Positions 34,431-47,781 of a stretch of 64,000 bases of DNA are shown here, in pieces (the stretch's first letter is position 1; each line of letters starts with the position of its first letter). The notes below the pieces were generated by a model. That model ran no database searches and was not told where the DNA came from. It was given only the letters and a program-made list of their open reading frames with translations. A program made the position numbers and the translations under genes. Source of the DNA: Pelodera strongyloides (taxonomy: Eukaryota; Nematoda; Chromadorea; Rhabditida; Rhabditidae); assembly GCA_036852015.1 (NCBI GenBank), contig JAANDG010000135.1:1-64000 (forward strand), written 5' to 3'.

Positions 34431-35939
34431 CAAATATTTTCAGCTAAAATGGCGCAAACAGCTAGACTCCCACAATGGTGTACTACTTTCATCTCCCAAC
34501 AATTACCGCTAGTTCGGTAAATTAATTTAGCATAGATAATTGTGCCTTGTTCCAACAGTTCTCACACAAAACCAACATTCAAGAATGTGAATAATTTATT
34601 CATCATAATAATGTCATTAATTTAATAATAAATTCTTGGCATTGTGCACCCATCAAACAATATACAGAGAATTTCGGGTTACTTTCCGGTAAGCCTGCAT
34701 TCTAGCGAAAATATTAAACAGAATGAGGTTTTATAGAAAAAACTACTTCACCAGAGAATGTTTTAGTAGCTAAAAGTTACTGACAGAAAACTTGTAAAAC
34801 GCTAAAAAAAATCGAGTATAAAACGAATACGGTAACAGGGGCACGCAGTAGAAATGCATTCGTAAGAGGGAATAATACAATGAGGGGGCGTTCAGTTGCA
34901 CGAAGGCAGAATCAAAAGAAATAAGTGTGTATGAGATCATTATACACAGAGCACTGAGGCACTGCAGAACACAAAACTTCTTGAGGTTATTAGATCGTTC
35001 TTCTGTGTGATTTAAAGGAGAGCTTATCATAGTTCAATCATACTTCAAGACAGGAAAAGACCTAGTAACAGCAAGAAATGTGACGCTCATGCGCAATCCC
35101 TTATGATGAACCTTTGCATAAGTAAAAATGAATATCACCCCAACCATGCAAGACTTCAGATAAGGAATACATGCGGGGAAAATGTTCAGATGATACAAAC
35201 TTCGCACAAGACTCCAAACTACAATATGCAGTTAAGCGAAATAAATTAGCTGAAACTAGATTTCCTCGAAGTGCAAGCTAGTCAGTTCAAAGTTTAGAGC
35301 AACACGAGTGGGGCAAAGGCTACTGTGTAATGTGACATGGATATGGCCCATTTCAAATAAAGAAAGAAAGAATAAACACAAAGGAAGGAATAAAAGCAGC
35401 AGAAATACATTATCACAATACCTGCTATTCACAAACACATACTCTAGTTGTTTTGGAAATGAAAGGCCTCATTGGCGGATAGAACAAGCAACTCGCAATC
35501 GGGGACAGAAATGTCATGAATATTATATAGTAACTCTTTGCATGGGGGAGACCGGGTTACTTAAGTACACGAGAAAGGGCAGGGAGGGACACGGTTCAAG
35601 CACAATGACCTCATCATATAATATTATTAACCAAGAGGCAATTACACTCTACAGCGACAGGCCGACAGGTCATTGACTTAAACCACGTCACTCACATAAA
35701 CCGGACTTACGTAAAAAGTGTGGGGGCAATAACCGGGGATTCGTACAAAGATTGTGTAAGTAGAAACAATAAAATGATAATACAACCAAAAGATCCCTTG
35801 CAGATAAACCGGGGAAAATAGTACAAACGCGAGAATAAGGCAGCAGTATTCTAGAAAACAAAAAGACATTTGAGCGCTCAATAGAGGAATACCGATCACA
35901 ATTACACACGGTAGTAAAGTTGATATAAACAACGGAATA

Positions 35940-36090
35940 TTTAAAGCGGTATAAAGGCCGTTTATTGAAAAAGGCCGTTTATTTTATTGCTTTTTTTTGC
36001 TAATCATACTCATTTGCGGATGATGCATGGGAATGCAGAAAGCAGTTTTCCCACATGAGTTTAAAGAAACGGCTGTTATATCGCTTTAAA
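35940..36090. mobile_element. MITE family 1-like copy, divergent
   Basis: Ends tttaaagcggtataaaggcc and ggctgttatatcgctttaaa are inverted repeats. The terminal TTTAAAGCG is shared with family 1 but the inner sequence differs. Confidence 0.75.
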
Positions 36091-36529
36091 GTGATACACT
36101 AGTACGCACCACTTGTTTGCAAATGGGTTACACTATCACTTACAATAAAGAACACCGAGAATGCTCTGAAACTTAAACCAAAATAACCCGTTTACAATCA
36201 AATAGTACAGGGGAAACAAAGCTAGTTAAACATCTTACAATTAGACGATAAAAAGAGAAATAAAACAACTGCAATAAAACAAATGCTATATATTGAGCAC
36301 ATTATGCAGAGTCACACACTGATCAACCTAGTAGACCACAGATATATAATCTCTACATGCTCCTATACTTTCTTTGGTAAACTGACAACAACGAAGAACA
36401 CGGGGCTAATGGAATTATCTCACACAAGGACTCCTAATTAGGATAATTAGTCCATGTATTTAACTTCACAAAAACCCAAACCCGCATTCTTAGTGTTCTA
36501 TGATAAAAAAACATAATTGTATATATTTC

Positions 36530-39500
36530 CTACACCGTTTGTACCGGTTTCTCCTCGTCCTTTTTCGACTTTTTCACAACGAAAAACTTGTCTTTTTCAC
36601 CAAACATTCCGAGTATCACTGCTGTGTTTTCAATTATTATGTTGAATGGAATTGTCACCATTGCACCAGCCACGTAGAAGAGGAGGCGCCAGAAAGACTG
36701 ACTGAAAGCACACAACAATACTCTCTCACAAAGCATTGTTTATTGTCATGCCTTCAGTTTAAAGCGAAATGCTAGCCCCTTTGGAAAATTTGCATAGGAT
36801 AAGCAAATCCTATGTATCCTATGCTAATTTTCCAAAGGGGCTAGCATTTCGCTTTAAAGGTAAGACAAAATGTTTAGTGCGAAAGGAGAAATAAAAAATA
36901 AAAATAAAAACAAAGACCCACCGGTATTTATGCGCGAAAGACTTGATCACTCCATAGATGTACATGTACAGATTGACGGCTCCGACAAAAGTGAGCGCAA
37001 AATCAATGATGAACATCTGAACACAAATAAACATTAATAAAAGCCAAGCATCAATAATTTGAACGTAACTTCCGTAATGTGAAAAAAAAAAACTTCAAAT
37101 TATAGTTAACAAGGAATTCACCTTTGGCAATGGAAATAGCGGGCAAAGGAATATTTGTAGAGACGTGATCGGCATTGCAGCCCATGCATATAGAGACATT
37201 CCGAGCAGCAGCTAAAACATGTAACACGTATAAAAGGAAAATTATTTAGGGAAGTTTGAACAACTGAGGGCACTTTGAGCTGATCCCTGAGAACCTGTAA
37301 CACAAGACTCAACACTACTTGGTTTACCGCAAAGAAAGGCAAGCATAGAAAAATGTGTTTCCGGCACTTCAGTCACTACCCCAAAACTATCAATTTCAAT
37401 TAACTTAGAAAGTTTAACAATTAATAATATAAAAGAAAAAATGTGTGCCTTGTGTTTGAGAGGAATCGTCGGAGCATGAACTGTCAGAAGGATTCCCTGA
37501 AGCCATCGTTTCCTCTGTTGCAAGAAGTCACTCATTGTGAACGGGCTCTTTTCTTGCATATCACCTAAAAGTAAGAAAATAATAAATAATTATGTGTATC
37601 AATAGTTAATGTCAATAAACAATAATCACGCCAAAAGCACAATTCACGACCCAGGGCCATCATATGAATATGAAATAATGAAACAATATATCAAGTTAGA
37701 TAATCAACCTTCGATAAAATCAAAAGAGTATCCGTGTTGCATGGCGACCATCGAAAAGAAGCAGTCCTCGGCAATCGATCCTCTCATTCCGTGATCGTAG
37801 GAGACCTTCTGCTCAGCACCCACCTGGAACATGGTATGCTAATTAACAACTTACAAACACATTATGTGAGAGTAAAACTATAATGCCACACGTGTCCTCT
37901 CGCTCAGAAATAACTAAATAACGAATTCAAGTAGCCTTAAAAATGTGTAACTTGCAAATCCAAAACAAATAAATAAATGTTCCAACCTGTGTGACAACAA
38001 AAGATCCCTTCCAGCCAAAGAGTGGCTTGTGGAATGTCTTGAATTGGAACCGCAATTTGCCCATGTCATCGGCCACCCTGGAAAAGGGGCACACTTAAGA
38101 ACAAGAACAATGGATTTAATCCAGACGGACGATGTGCGTCAAGCGTAAAATTAATACTTAATTACAGGGTGTATTGGTGATTTATAAAAGCATGGGAGTA
38201 ATGGAGTAATATCAGAAATTTTTACAAGCTTTTAACCTTTAAAAAAATTTAAACTTTCTTAAACAAATAATTTTCGCTAAAAAAGGACAAATCGCGAACA
38301 AAAACAAGCAAAGTACCTGAATGAATCGGCGAGAGTCGTAACCCAATTGACCACCTCTCCATTTGCATAAGTGATAACGCCTTGTCCAAACTGATGCTTT
38401 CCGTCCTCGCAGAAATTCAGAATACCACATATCTGAAAAATATAATTTTTTTTGTACTTTGCACGAAAACATAAGAATTCGAAAAAAATATCAATATAAA
38501 TCTCGTAGCGTATTTTGAAAGAAAAAAATACACACATATCAAAGTTTGATGCACAAACCACAATTTAGCATAAATAAAATATGCCAAAGTAGCAGTTACC
38601 GAGTTCTGCGTCAACAAAGTCTCCTCATCAAGATGGACAATCCAATCATTTTCTTGCAGTATATTCACATCGTCTTCCAAACAGTACTGTAGAGCACGGG
38701 CCTTGTACATTGCACCACTCTTCGTCCTGGAAGCAAAACAAAAATAAGCTTGACTCGACTACTGAACTAATAATTTCACACTATGCTCCACTCCGTGTTC
38801 CTGTTTGGGGCTCCGCGAGTTTAAGTGTAATATGGTTCATTTTCGTTTCTTTGGGGGTACAAAGGAAACTTAAACCATGTATCGATACATTTTTCTTTTT
38901 AATGAAACTACCAAAAGTCAAAACAACAATGTCGAGTTGTCAAGCAAAAGCTCCGTCGTGGTGATGATTCACCAAGGAATTCGCCTTTATCTTTCAGGTC
39001 AAAAATACGGCTACAACCACGTTTTCTCTCTCTTCCCTTTTTGCAAGGGGCGTAATAGGATTAGTGATAATGCATTATTGTTCAGAAAAAAAACCTTTAA
39101 TATAACAGAATCAGTTCAAAGGTTAAAAGCACGTTTTCCTGTTTTGTTATTCTCAGATCAAAATGACATTTAGAACCTCACGATTCAGTGATCATACTAT
39201 CAATCAATAAGAACAAAATTCCGACTCCAAATTACTCCTTATTTTCGTATTTTCAATTTTGACTCTCCCTGCTCCCTGCTAGTTCCTTCTAAAAGGGGCA
39301 ATTCCCACTAGTGAAGACTGATCTATATTGCATAGTCTGACTCGCATTATTCAACTGAATTTTTTTTTTAGATAAGCGGGAGAAGACGTGATAAAAAAAG
39401 AGGAGTGGAAATAGAAGACAAGCAAATGGTCTCCGGTTCTCGGTCCTCAGGAGAGAGATAGAGAGACCTTTAAATGCAATCTAAGAACGTACTGAATGAA

Positions 39501-42500
39501 CTAACAAGGATTACCAATGTGAGGAACAAGGAACAAAGGATCATCCTTTAAGGATATAAATTTCTACAAGTCACAATCCAAATCCTCCTCTCCCCCTCAC
39601 CCTCCTCAACCAAATTCTGATATCAACCGAGCAACCCCATAAAACAAAAGGCTACGGTCTCGAAGGAGGGACGGAGGAGTATCAAACCGATGAGACGAGC
39701 GTGAAACTGTGCAAAGTAAACAATAAATTGTCAACAACGGACACAAAAGATATGGGGCCAAACAAATACGTTGAAAAGAAACAATTTAAAAACAATCATG
39801 AGGAAATCAGGAAAGCTTGATATTGAAGTTGTTGAGAAAGAAAGAATGTGTTCTTTATAGTTTTTAGGAATACAGTATTAAATATAATATTATTATTATT
39901 AATACTATTATTATTATAAAGTATAGTACTCAGGAAGGAGTTCAACATCGTAATTTTTGCTCTTGTAAAGAAATTAATGCTTACTTGTAACTGGTCGGCA
40001 CAACGACTTCTCGGACTCTGGGTTGACTCGGCAGGTTAATCCTCCTATCCGTGACCACCTAAATAGTAGCGCCTTTTTGTCAGTTCACATTCTTGCCTTT
40101 AAAGCGAAATGCAAGAAAGCAGGCGTACGCAAGGAGTTTCAAAAACCGGCCCGTATTTCGCTTTAAAGCGATTTAACAGAAGGGTTTCGAAACGTATTCT
40201 GAACAATTGCATTCACATATGGTGTGCTATGAACGACAATTCTTAAATCTAACACTAACAAGAACAGGTGATAAAACAGCAGACACCTTTTATTTATTTA
40301 TGAAAAAAGGAAACAAGCAAGGTGCTCACATACAAATCCGAATGTGTCAACCAAAGAGAGATTAAATTAACTAATTAACTAACCTCGAATATAAAGTTTT
40401 CCATTCCAGCATCGTAGCACGTCTTCATGTTCGTTTGCACATTTTCCTATAAAAAAAAAATACTTGTTACACATTGATAAGTGGAATATCAGGCAGCTGT
40501 ATGGCATTATGGCAACCCCCACTAAATTTAATTTTTAACGACATCCCACATCCCGTTCCCAAATCTTAAACCATTAATTCAGATTCGGATTCGCATTCGA
40601 ATTTAGAATTTCCGTGCGCATCCACATCGTTAAGGGGTGGGCGCGGATACGTGATCAGTGGAAAATTTGTAATGCGTATTGCTATGGTGAATGAATGGGG
40701 AACACACACACATACACCTTCATCACAAAAAGAAGCATGAATACGAAAACGGACAAGAAAAAGAGGAGGATAATATGCATAATGTACATTTTTCGGATCT
40801 GTGATGTGAGGACATCGTGGAACAGAACAGATGACCAAAACAGAAGATATAACCTTATACCTTATTGAAATAATCACGTCCTATATGTCTTCACATAGGC
40901 AAAAACGTCTACCGCAATAACCGTTCAAACTTCTTAAGTTCCTGTCCCATCAATGTGTCAAGCAAAACTACGCTCTAGTAAGTTAGTCACTCCCTCGAGC
41001 TCTATACAAATAAACCCCTAACCACACCCTAAGTAAGATGCACAAGTTTCCCTTGCAACATCACTTGATCAGGTCCAAAAAGTGCGCATCTCTATGCAAA
41101 GGCAAACGAGTGGTGCGACGCGAACCAGAGGAACTGAGCAAACATTCACGCGCGGAACAAAACGTGTTGTACGGTAAATACAGGAAATTATCATAACAAA
41201 AATCCAACGTGAAAAGACGGGCAAATAACTACTAGACATGTGTTCATTAACTATCGCATGTTTAAGGGAAAAAAGAACAGACACGGCAATCTTAGTGATG
41301 AGTTAGTAAACAAGAACAGCTTCCGAGGGACAAAAAAAGCTTCAATTGCGATTTTTTTAAAAAGCACTCCGTGAAAAATAGTTTCAACTTAACAAACAAG
41401 ACAACCCGGAAATGCTAAACGATTACTCAGAATACAGACTAATCTCTAACAAATGTTTACACTCGCAAGCAAACACCGAGGTTAAGTGGACATAGACTTA
41501 GCCACGAAGAAAACAAGGAAAAGCAACATAAGGTCACTAAACGACCAAATGTTGTACAGGTTGCTAGCGGGGCTAGCGCGCACTGTACATACTTACATTA
41601 GGGTATTAGACACTCTACTAGGGCCTAAGGAAAAGAGACCGCTGTAAAACAAAATAGGCAAAGAACCAAAAAGGGATATAGCCCCAAATTACCCAAATAA
41701 CAAAACCTGCAAAATATAAAAGTGAAATACTAAATACCAACCATAACAAGCCGAGGATAGTCTCCTCTGGTAACCACACGAAAACAAACGAAAGGAGACA
41801 ACAACGGCGCGGCCTTTAATTGAACCTGAAACAAACATATTATGAATTTCATATAATCAAAAAACTCGTTTACTTAAACTTCTAAAATAAAAACACTACT
41901 AAATATGCATATACGTAAATTACGCAGAAGCTATCTACAATCTACACGAAACAATACTTCCAAGAAAATAAACTGCTCACCTTTTCCCGGAAAGCGTTAA
42001 ACATGACCAATCCCAATAAATTGAATATGCATTGCGGTAAAACTAGCAAAGACGTCAACCGGAGAAGATAGAGAAATACCGTCCAAATATACCCGTATCT
42101 GAAATACACTACAGATTAGGGATCCAGATCCACAATGAAAAAAAAGAACTCAGCACTCAGCCAAGTTTGGCGGTTTTTATTTATTTTTTATTGAACTACT
42201 GAACCGATGACTCAGTGACAAAGCACATCGTAAAGCAAAACAACACTTCATGTTTTTGTTGTATATTTGAACGATTTCAGCCTACATGATGTACATAACA
42301 AAATGGGTATCGTATCGATATCCAATAACCGAACAACCCAAAAACAAAGGCGTACTAGCCAAGTTACCAAGGCTCATTTTCGTAATAAAAAAATGTGATT
42401 GTGATTGTGCCTTGTGCCCAAACTACGGTTTATCTTCCTTCGAAACAGCGTCCCCATCGCTAACGTTATCAACCGTTTCACGAATTTCACTGAAAGTTTC

Positions 42501-42983
42501 AGTCAGCGAAATCGACATCTCACCCGCGCGCGCCAAAACTGGTCACTCACTGACTCACTACATGACAGCGGCATTTGATGGGGTAACACTGGTAACAAAA
42601 AGATAGCGGAACGCAACCGTTTGCCTAATCTTCACAGCGTGAACCCTGATTTGAGTTACGCATTTACTAAAACGGCAACTATTGTGGTTTACATATACAT
42701 GTAGCGCGTTTCCAATCCGCCACGTCAGAAATCCACTTACCCACTACCCACATGTACAATATCTCAGGAGAAAATTGAAAATGCGCTACATAAAAGTTGT
42801 ATAGAGTAATACTGATCTGCCTTTACAATAGTATAATAAACAAAAATAGATGATAAAAACTGACTGTTCGATAGGATTTATGGGTAGGGGATCGGGCGTG
42901 AAGGCGCCGCAGAATAGTGCGAATCCGAGTACCCAGGACAGGAGGGCGACACAATGCAGTGCATGCTTCACCTCGCTCCGCAT
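36530..42983 (-). CDS. egh: Egghead / BRE-3 beta-1,4-mannosyltransferase (GT2 family)
   Basis: Thirteen exons in perfect phase give 459 aa, almost the length of Drosophila Egghead (457): 42865-42983, 41981-42098, 41742-41825, 40384-40446, 39985-40058, 38600-38726, 38317-38432, 37987-38077, 37709-37823, 37449-37564, 37122-37211, 36922-37016, 36530-36701. The enzyme adds mannose to glucosylceramide to start arthro-series glycosphingolipids in the Golgi/ER membrane. GT2 residues are visible: DWIVHLDEETLLT (DxE-type metal site), GSIAEDCFF (ED) and QQRKRWLQG (QxxRW). There is an N-terminal hydrophobic segment (LHCVALLSWVLGFALFCG), a second before the catalytic domain, and C-terminal membrane helices. 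The intron after 37449 appears to begin with GC. The start exon follows an acceptor at 43015, so a 5' UTR exon lies upstream. Confidence 0.95.
36758..36858. mobile_element. MITE family 1-type near-perfect palindrome, 101 bp
   Basis: tttaaagcgaaatgctagcc on the left and its exact complement ggctagcatttcgctttaaa on the right; the arms pair through most of the element, including a central aagcaaatcctatg region. It lies in the last Egghead intron. Confidence 0.93.
40098..40167. mobile_element. MITE family 1 short copy, 70 bp
   Basis: Ends tttaaagcgaaatgc and cccgtatttcgctttaaa, with the family's tttcaaaaaccggc arm on the right. Egghead intron. Confidence 0.78.
42427..42518 (-). CDS. Possible alternative first exon of Egghead
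   Basis: On the minus strand an ATG at 42518 opens 30 codons (start MSISLTETFSEIRE, then an acidic Ser-rich stretch) ending at a GT donor (gtagtt) at 42426. The exon ends in phase 2, the same phase as the normal first coding exon, so it can join directly to the exon at 41981-42098. The peptide is hydrophilic and would replace the first membrane segment. It follows a short GC-rich stretch (gcgcgcgcg) that could be a promoter. Without splicing the frame stops one codon later. This is inference from composition and phase; a chance ORF is possible. Confidence 0.35.
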
Positions 42984-43015
42984 TTGAGACTCACCCCGCC
43001 TGGTGGAAACGTCGT

Positions 43016-45489
43016 CTGCAAAAAGCAAGAATAAGAGTAAGTCAAAGTCAAAAGATCAAAGTACATCATTAGAGACAAACATTATATAACACATACACAC
43101 TGAATAACTTTACACAGCAGGAGTAATAATATCCAGCAAAAATAAGAAATTAAAATAAGGAAACCAAGTAGCTAACTGCTTCCAACCCACACAAATAACA
43201 TGTTTATGTACCATTCACTGTTGACTCATTCAATACTTCAAGACTCAAGATATCAAGACCACCACGCAATGAGTCATAGCCTACTATTACAAAACATGGC
43301 TAGCTATAATTCTAAATTAAAAAAATGACGCCGTTACATTTATTTACGATACTTCATAGTTGAGTGATAACTGTGTTTGTTTAGCACATAATCAGACACA
43401 AGTAACCACCAACAACATTCTTTACATCTAATAAACAAACAACAGACGGAACGTAAAAATCAGCATAAAAATAACTATAGCCAGAGGAGGAGAGAATGAA
43501 GGGGTGCGCAATAACGAGAGCAAACAAACGAGGCAATCTCGAGAAATACAAGAGATAAGGTTGAAAGTCTCTATTCAGGAGCACCTCGTCCAACAAAAGG
43601 ACCACATCGCCTTAGGTCGCAACCTGCTCAGCGATTGTCCCAAACATCGAAACCAAAACCCTATTCGAGCCTAACTCGGTTAGGCAAAGGAGTACTCAAA
43701 GTGATCGAGTCACGATCACTTAAATACACAATTCAGCAAAATGGGCACAAACAGACGCAAATCGGACGTATTTGCGCGCTCTGGCAGTAATCGTCCAAAT
43801 AAACAATATGAAAGAGATAGTGATCACCGTTCGATCAATTTTTGCACTCGCCGTGTCAAAGAACGAGGGAGGAAATAAAATGAGTCACGCAATTAATTTC
43901 ATTCTCAACCTTCAACCTGCACACTTGACAGCAACCTTACAACAACAAGAAAAACGCCCATGTCTGAGGCTTTACACTTTCACCAAGGAAGAAGGAATAC
44001 ACTAGAAGTAGAAGAAACATTAAATATTATAAAAACTAGAAAATATACTCAAACTAATACAAGAGACAGAAGGAGAAAGCTCAACACGTTTTATCGGTCT
44101 GCCTAATATAGACCAATGTTTCAGGAATGAATTCCACATCACAAAAAGGCCCAAACGATGTGCAAACATTATGGATCAAAACGAACGATTCCGTGGCGAT
44201 TAGCAAATAGGAAGTAAAAGCTGTTAACCCATTTGAAGAGTAGCTCGTCTAAGATATTCCAATATAGAATTAATAAAAGTTCGCGAGAGCCGACTCACTC
44301 AAAAGGGCGGTGTGCAGCAGGTGAAACCCTATCAACACCCAACTCTTCGACAGTCATATATAATCGATGAACGAATGTGGAGTATGCTGCATGTAATAAA
44401 TAAAAGTGCTCAACTCAATGGATAGCAAACCATCATATACATAGCGCAATTAGTTCATAACAGTAACGTTTTCTTTATTTAGAACTGTTACATTTCAAAT
44501 TTACAAAAAATGTGGTTATTGCGCACCTTTACTCACATATAAACCACTCATTCGAATCTACATGACGTGAGAAATGACAGAAACGATAAAAAGGGTAAAA
44601 ACAAGTATGGGTGTTAAAAATTCAACAAATGATCAACGAACTATGAACGATCACATGAATAAAACATTAAAAATAAGAAGATATGATCATCCCAAGTATT
44701 CGATTATCCTGTTCGCGTTCACTCTATTTGGGCGACGCGTGTGGGAAAACCCGAAGGAGCGTGTATAGGCGGGGCCACCACAAAACAGCTCTCACTCCAT
44801 TTAGACTCTCTAATTCTCCTACTTCCCCGTGTTCTCTCTGGTTCTCTCACGGCCTCTCGCAACGGAACAAAACCAGCATAACCACATCTTGGCCAACCTG
44901 CAGGATGGCCTGGATTATAAACACTAACAAAAAAAGAAAACATCGAACAACACTACTACATAAAAAACATACTCTTGAACTTTAATTTACAAATGAAAGA
45001 GTTATCGATCCAAGTGGTGTCCTCATACAAGACAAATTTAAAATTAACAACATCTTACTACGGTAATGAAAGCAGTGTTTAATTCTATGTTCCTATTTGG
45101 CAGGGTGTCGCCCGCTGAAACTGACACGGTGGCGTCCTTTCGGGCCCCCCAAGACAGAACCCTGGCGACAGGGTGTCAGGCTGCCACGAATAGCGTAGCA
45201 TCCGGAACGCACTACGGTAGTTTAGTCATGAAATAAAATCAAAATACAATTAATGCAGCCGCGCCCGCCCCCACATACCGCCCAATAACCACAATAATAC
45301 ACCAATACAACATCACCAAATGAATAAAAACTTTATTTTTGTACACGTAACAATTACAATAGACTTATTTTTGTAGACGCAACAACTACAATATATCTTA
45401 ACTTATATTATGCTTACAATTAAGTGACTCAACTTATATTTCGCTTCAATATTGCATAATTACGTTTCAATATTACATGATTAAGACCG
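43016..45489. other. Upstream region of Egghead; no supported gene
   Basis: It must contain the 5' UTR exon and promoter of the minus-strand Egghead gene. I see no exon with coding-like composition. A GC-rich patch with gtgtc and gacac motifs lies at about 45105-45200. Otherwise AT-rich and unremarkable. Confidence 0.4.
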
Positions 45490-45952
45490 AAAAACTGACC
45501 TATACAAAAACGGTTTAGTGCTCCCGCAACATTTTGGAATGTACCCGCACCACAACTCAACCCTAATCGGTGGAAAAACTTTTACTGCCGCATCAATTGT
45601 TTTGCAAACACCCCCAAGCTTTCCCGCCGGCAACTCTTGAGTTTCGTTGAACGCATCCGCGGAAGTTAACCCGACGCTGTAAATAAAAGTGAGTACAACC
45701 TGAACAATACGGAAAATACAATTGTAATACAGAAATCATACAAGATCAAAGATGGACCGAAATCATCAGATGAACTGGTTTCTTTGCAATGTAGTCATAT
45801 TTTTCTTTCGGTCAATCCTAACAGCTCTTCAATACATAACAAACCATGACAATACTAATAAACCGTCGACGAGGTGCGAAACAGCGAAACGTGTGTGCGA
45901 TACTCATGTACATCTCCATCCAACATGGTCCGCTTTTCCATTCAGCGCTATT

Positions 45953-46484
45953 TCACTTGTAGAGGAGCCAAAGCAACAAGGCATGGAAAGGAACGGAACC
46001 TAAATAACAAACTATTTTAGGCAAACCAAACTTTAATTTGTATACATAAAAGTGAATTATACTATAATACCCACGGGCAGTTTAGCTAAATGTTAAATAC
46101 TATAAATGGATTCCATTGCAATACAGCAATGCAAATCCACTCAAGTGCTGGAGTGCTCTTCTATCAACTAATCAGCATTTCTTTAGTAAAAATTGCAAGT
46201 TTCCGAAATGCATACATGCGTAGTTTCAACTCAGCAGCAGAAGGATAGTAGAGCGGTAGTGCGGTAGAGCGTCGCCATCCAAATACTGTCCGCGTATGAT
46301 TTCGTGCGCCACCTAAAACATCACGATGAGTAATCCAATACAACAATTTTGACAATTGGTTTCCGAATATGAAAATTTCCACACCTTCTGAATAGGTGTA
46401 TCCGGCGCGGCGGTGATGCGATGAACTTCATTCGTGTTCCATTACCCCGTTCTCCAACTACTTAGCATTCCTGCATTCCCGCTC
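45953..46484 (-). CDS. Possible small minus-strand gene fragment
   Basis: Two adjacent candidate exons join in phase: 46385-46484 (ending with a peptide VHRITAAPDTPIQK) and 46231-46312 (VAHEIIRGQYLDGDALPHYR, then a Leu run). A third piece from about 46000 to a stop at 45953-45955 fits the phase and adds a short hydrophobic tail. Splice sites gtgtgg, ttttag and ttatttag are reasonable. The first exon contains in-frame stops upstream, so the start is unknown. A further frame at about 45490-45676 (minus) looks coding (ADAFNETQELPAGKLGGVCK) but did not fit the phase. No family recognised. Confidence 0.3.
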
Positions 46485-47781
46485 CTGAAACTGCGAAAAG
46501 ATTAACATAAAAACCACAATCACTATACAACCAACCAGATGGTCAAAATGGCCATTCATTTTCGAGAAATATCGTCCTCTGCAATGACTGTTACCGAAAC
46601 CCTCGATGAGAGCCAGTGAGGTTCAAGCTGCAGGGGAAACGGTTTAGTATGAAATATAACATTAACAAAGCAGTAAAGCAAAGTTTTCATTTCCAAGAAT
46701 AAAAAAATCTAATAATAAAACGTACGCGAAATACAGCAGACGTATTAAAAAAAGAACTATTCGTGGATTGGATGCTAGCGTACTCATGTCATTGAGGGAA
46801 ACTCAGTTAGGAACTGTTGTGAACAGTAGGTTATGGGTGTTTGATTGTAGTAGGCAAAAGTCCGCAGAAAACTGCCGCGTTGTTTACTGTCGGATGGTCA
46901 AGGGCAGAAGTCTATGAGCTGTTTTTTGGATCCTTGGGGGATATTGGTTTCTCTTTCACTTTGCAATGGATTAAGACAAAGAAGAGGGTGCATTTCGTTT
47001 CTTTCCCATTTTTTCCTTCCTACCCGACCTTGCTCGGAATGATGGTCAAAATGGCCATTCATTTTCGAGCTACCACCCTTCATCCCAGACCAGACATATG
47101 GAACACATCCAGACTCCCGTACCAATCGATTCACATACATCTCTACCGTGGGTTAGTATTGATTTAGAAGAAGAAAATCAATCGATAATCAGCGCCATAT
47201 TATCAGACGACTCTATGACATTTCATAAAACATTAAAAATATGCACAGATTAATGCTTTACAAGTGTTGCTATGCAACTTATGACCACATTAGAAAAACA
47301 ATGCATAATAAAGTAGAGAATATGAAAAGTATTCTTGGATCAGAATACAAGGAAGTTTACAATAACTTTATCTTGAAAACTTGAAAACCAATAAATGTTT
47401 CTCCCGGAGATCACAAAGTGAGCGCCACACCCGTTACACTGGACACACACACACACACAGGTTACAGCAAAAAGAAAACTCAAGTGCTGTCGTTTGCAAC
47501 GCGAACAATGAAACCTTTTGCTTTTCAAATCAATATCTCAAGAAATAATTTATGTTTACAAAACGAGTGCATATATAATCCATCTCCTAGTAACACTCCT
47601 AGTCCTCTATACGTTTATGAGAAACGATAATTTATGTTTATTATTGGTGTAATAAAGTTCACTGTTCCCAGAACTACAAAACAATCAAAGAAGTAATAAA
47701 TAAGTACGGACGTGCAGACGACGATTCCAAAAAATAAAAAAATAAAACATTTTCGTTTCGTATGCACGCACTACACCTGGC

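Larger units (their letters stand above)
33916..36529. other. Interval between the AKAP17A-like gene and Egghead
   Basis: It holds the promoter and 5' UTR of the AKAP17A-like gene, the Egghead 3' UTR and two hairpin elements (34136-34430, 35940-36090). No further exon could be supported; the scattered open frames have no coding-like composition. Confidence 0.5.

Noticed and set aside
35308..35676. 122-aa + ORF between the AKAP17A-like gene and Egghead
   Set aside because: No domain, and composition typical of random sequence; lies in intergenic or 3' UTR sequence of the minus-strand genes.
42286..42606. 106-aa + ORF inside the Egghead intron
   Set aside because: The coding-like signal over this stretch is on the minus strand (the short phase-matched ORF at 42427-42518); the + reading is its shadow.
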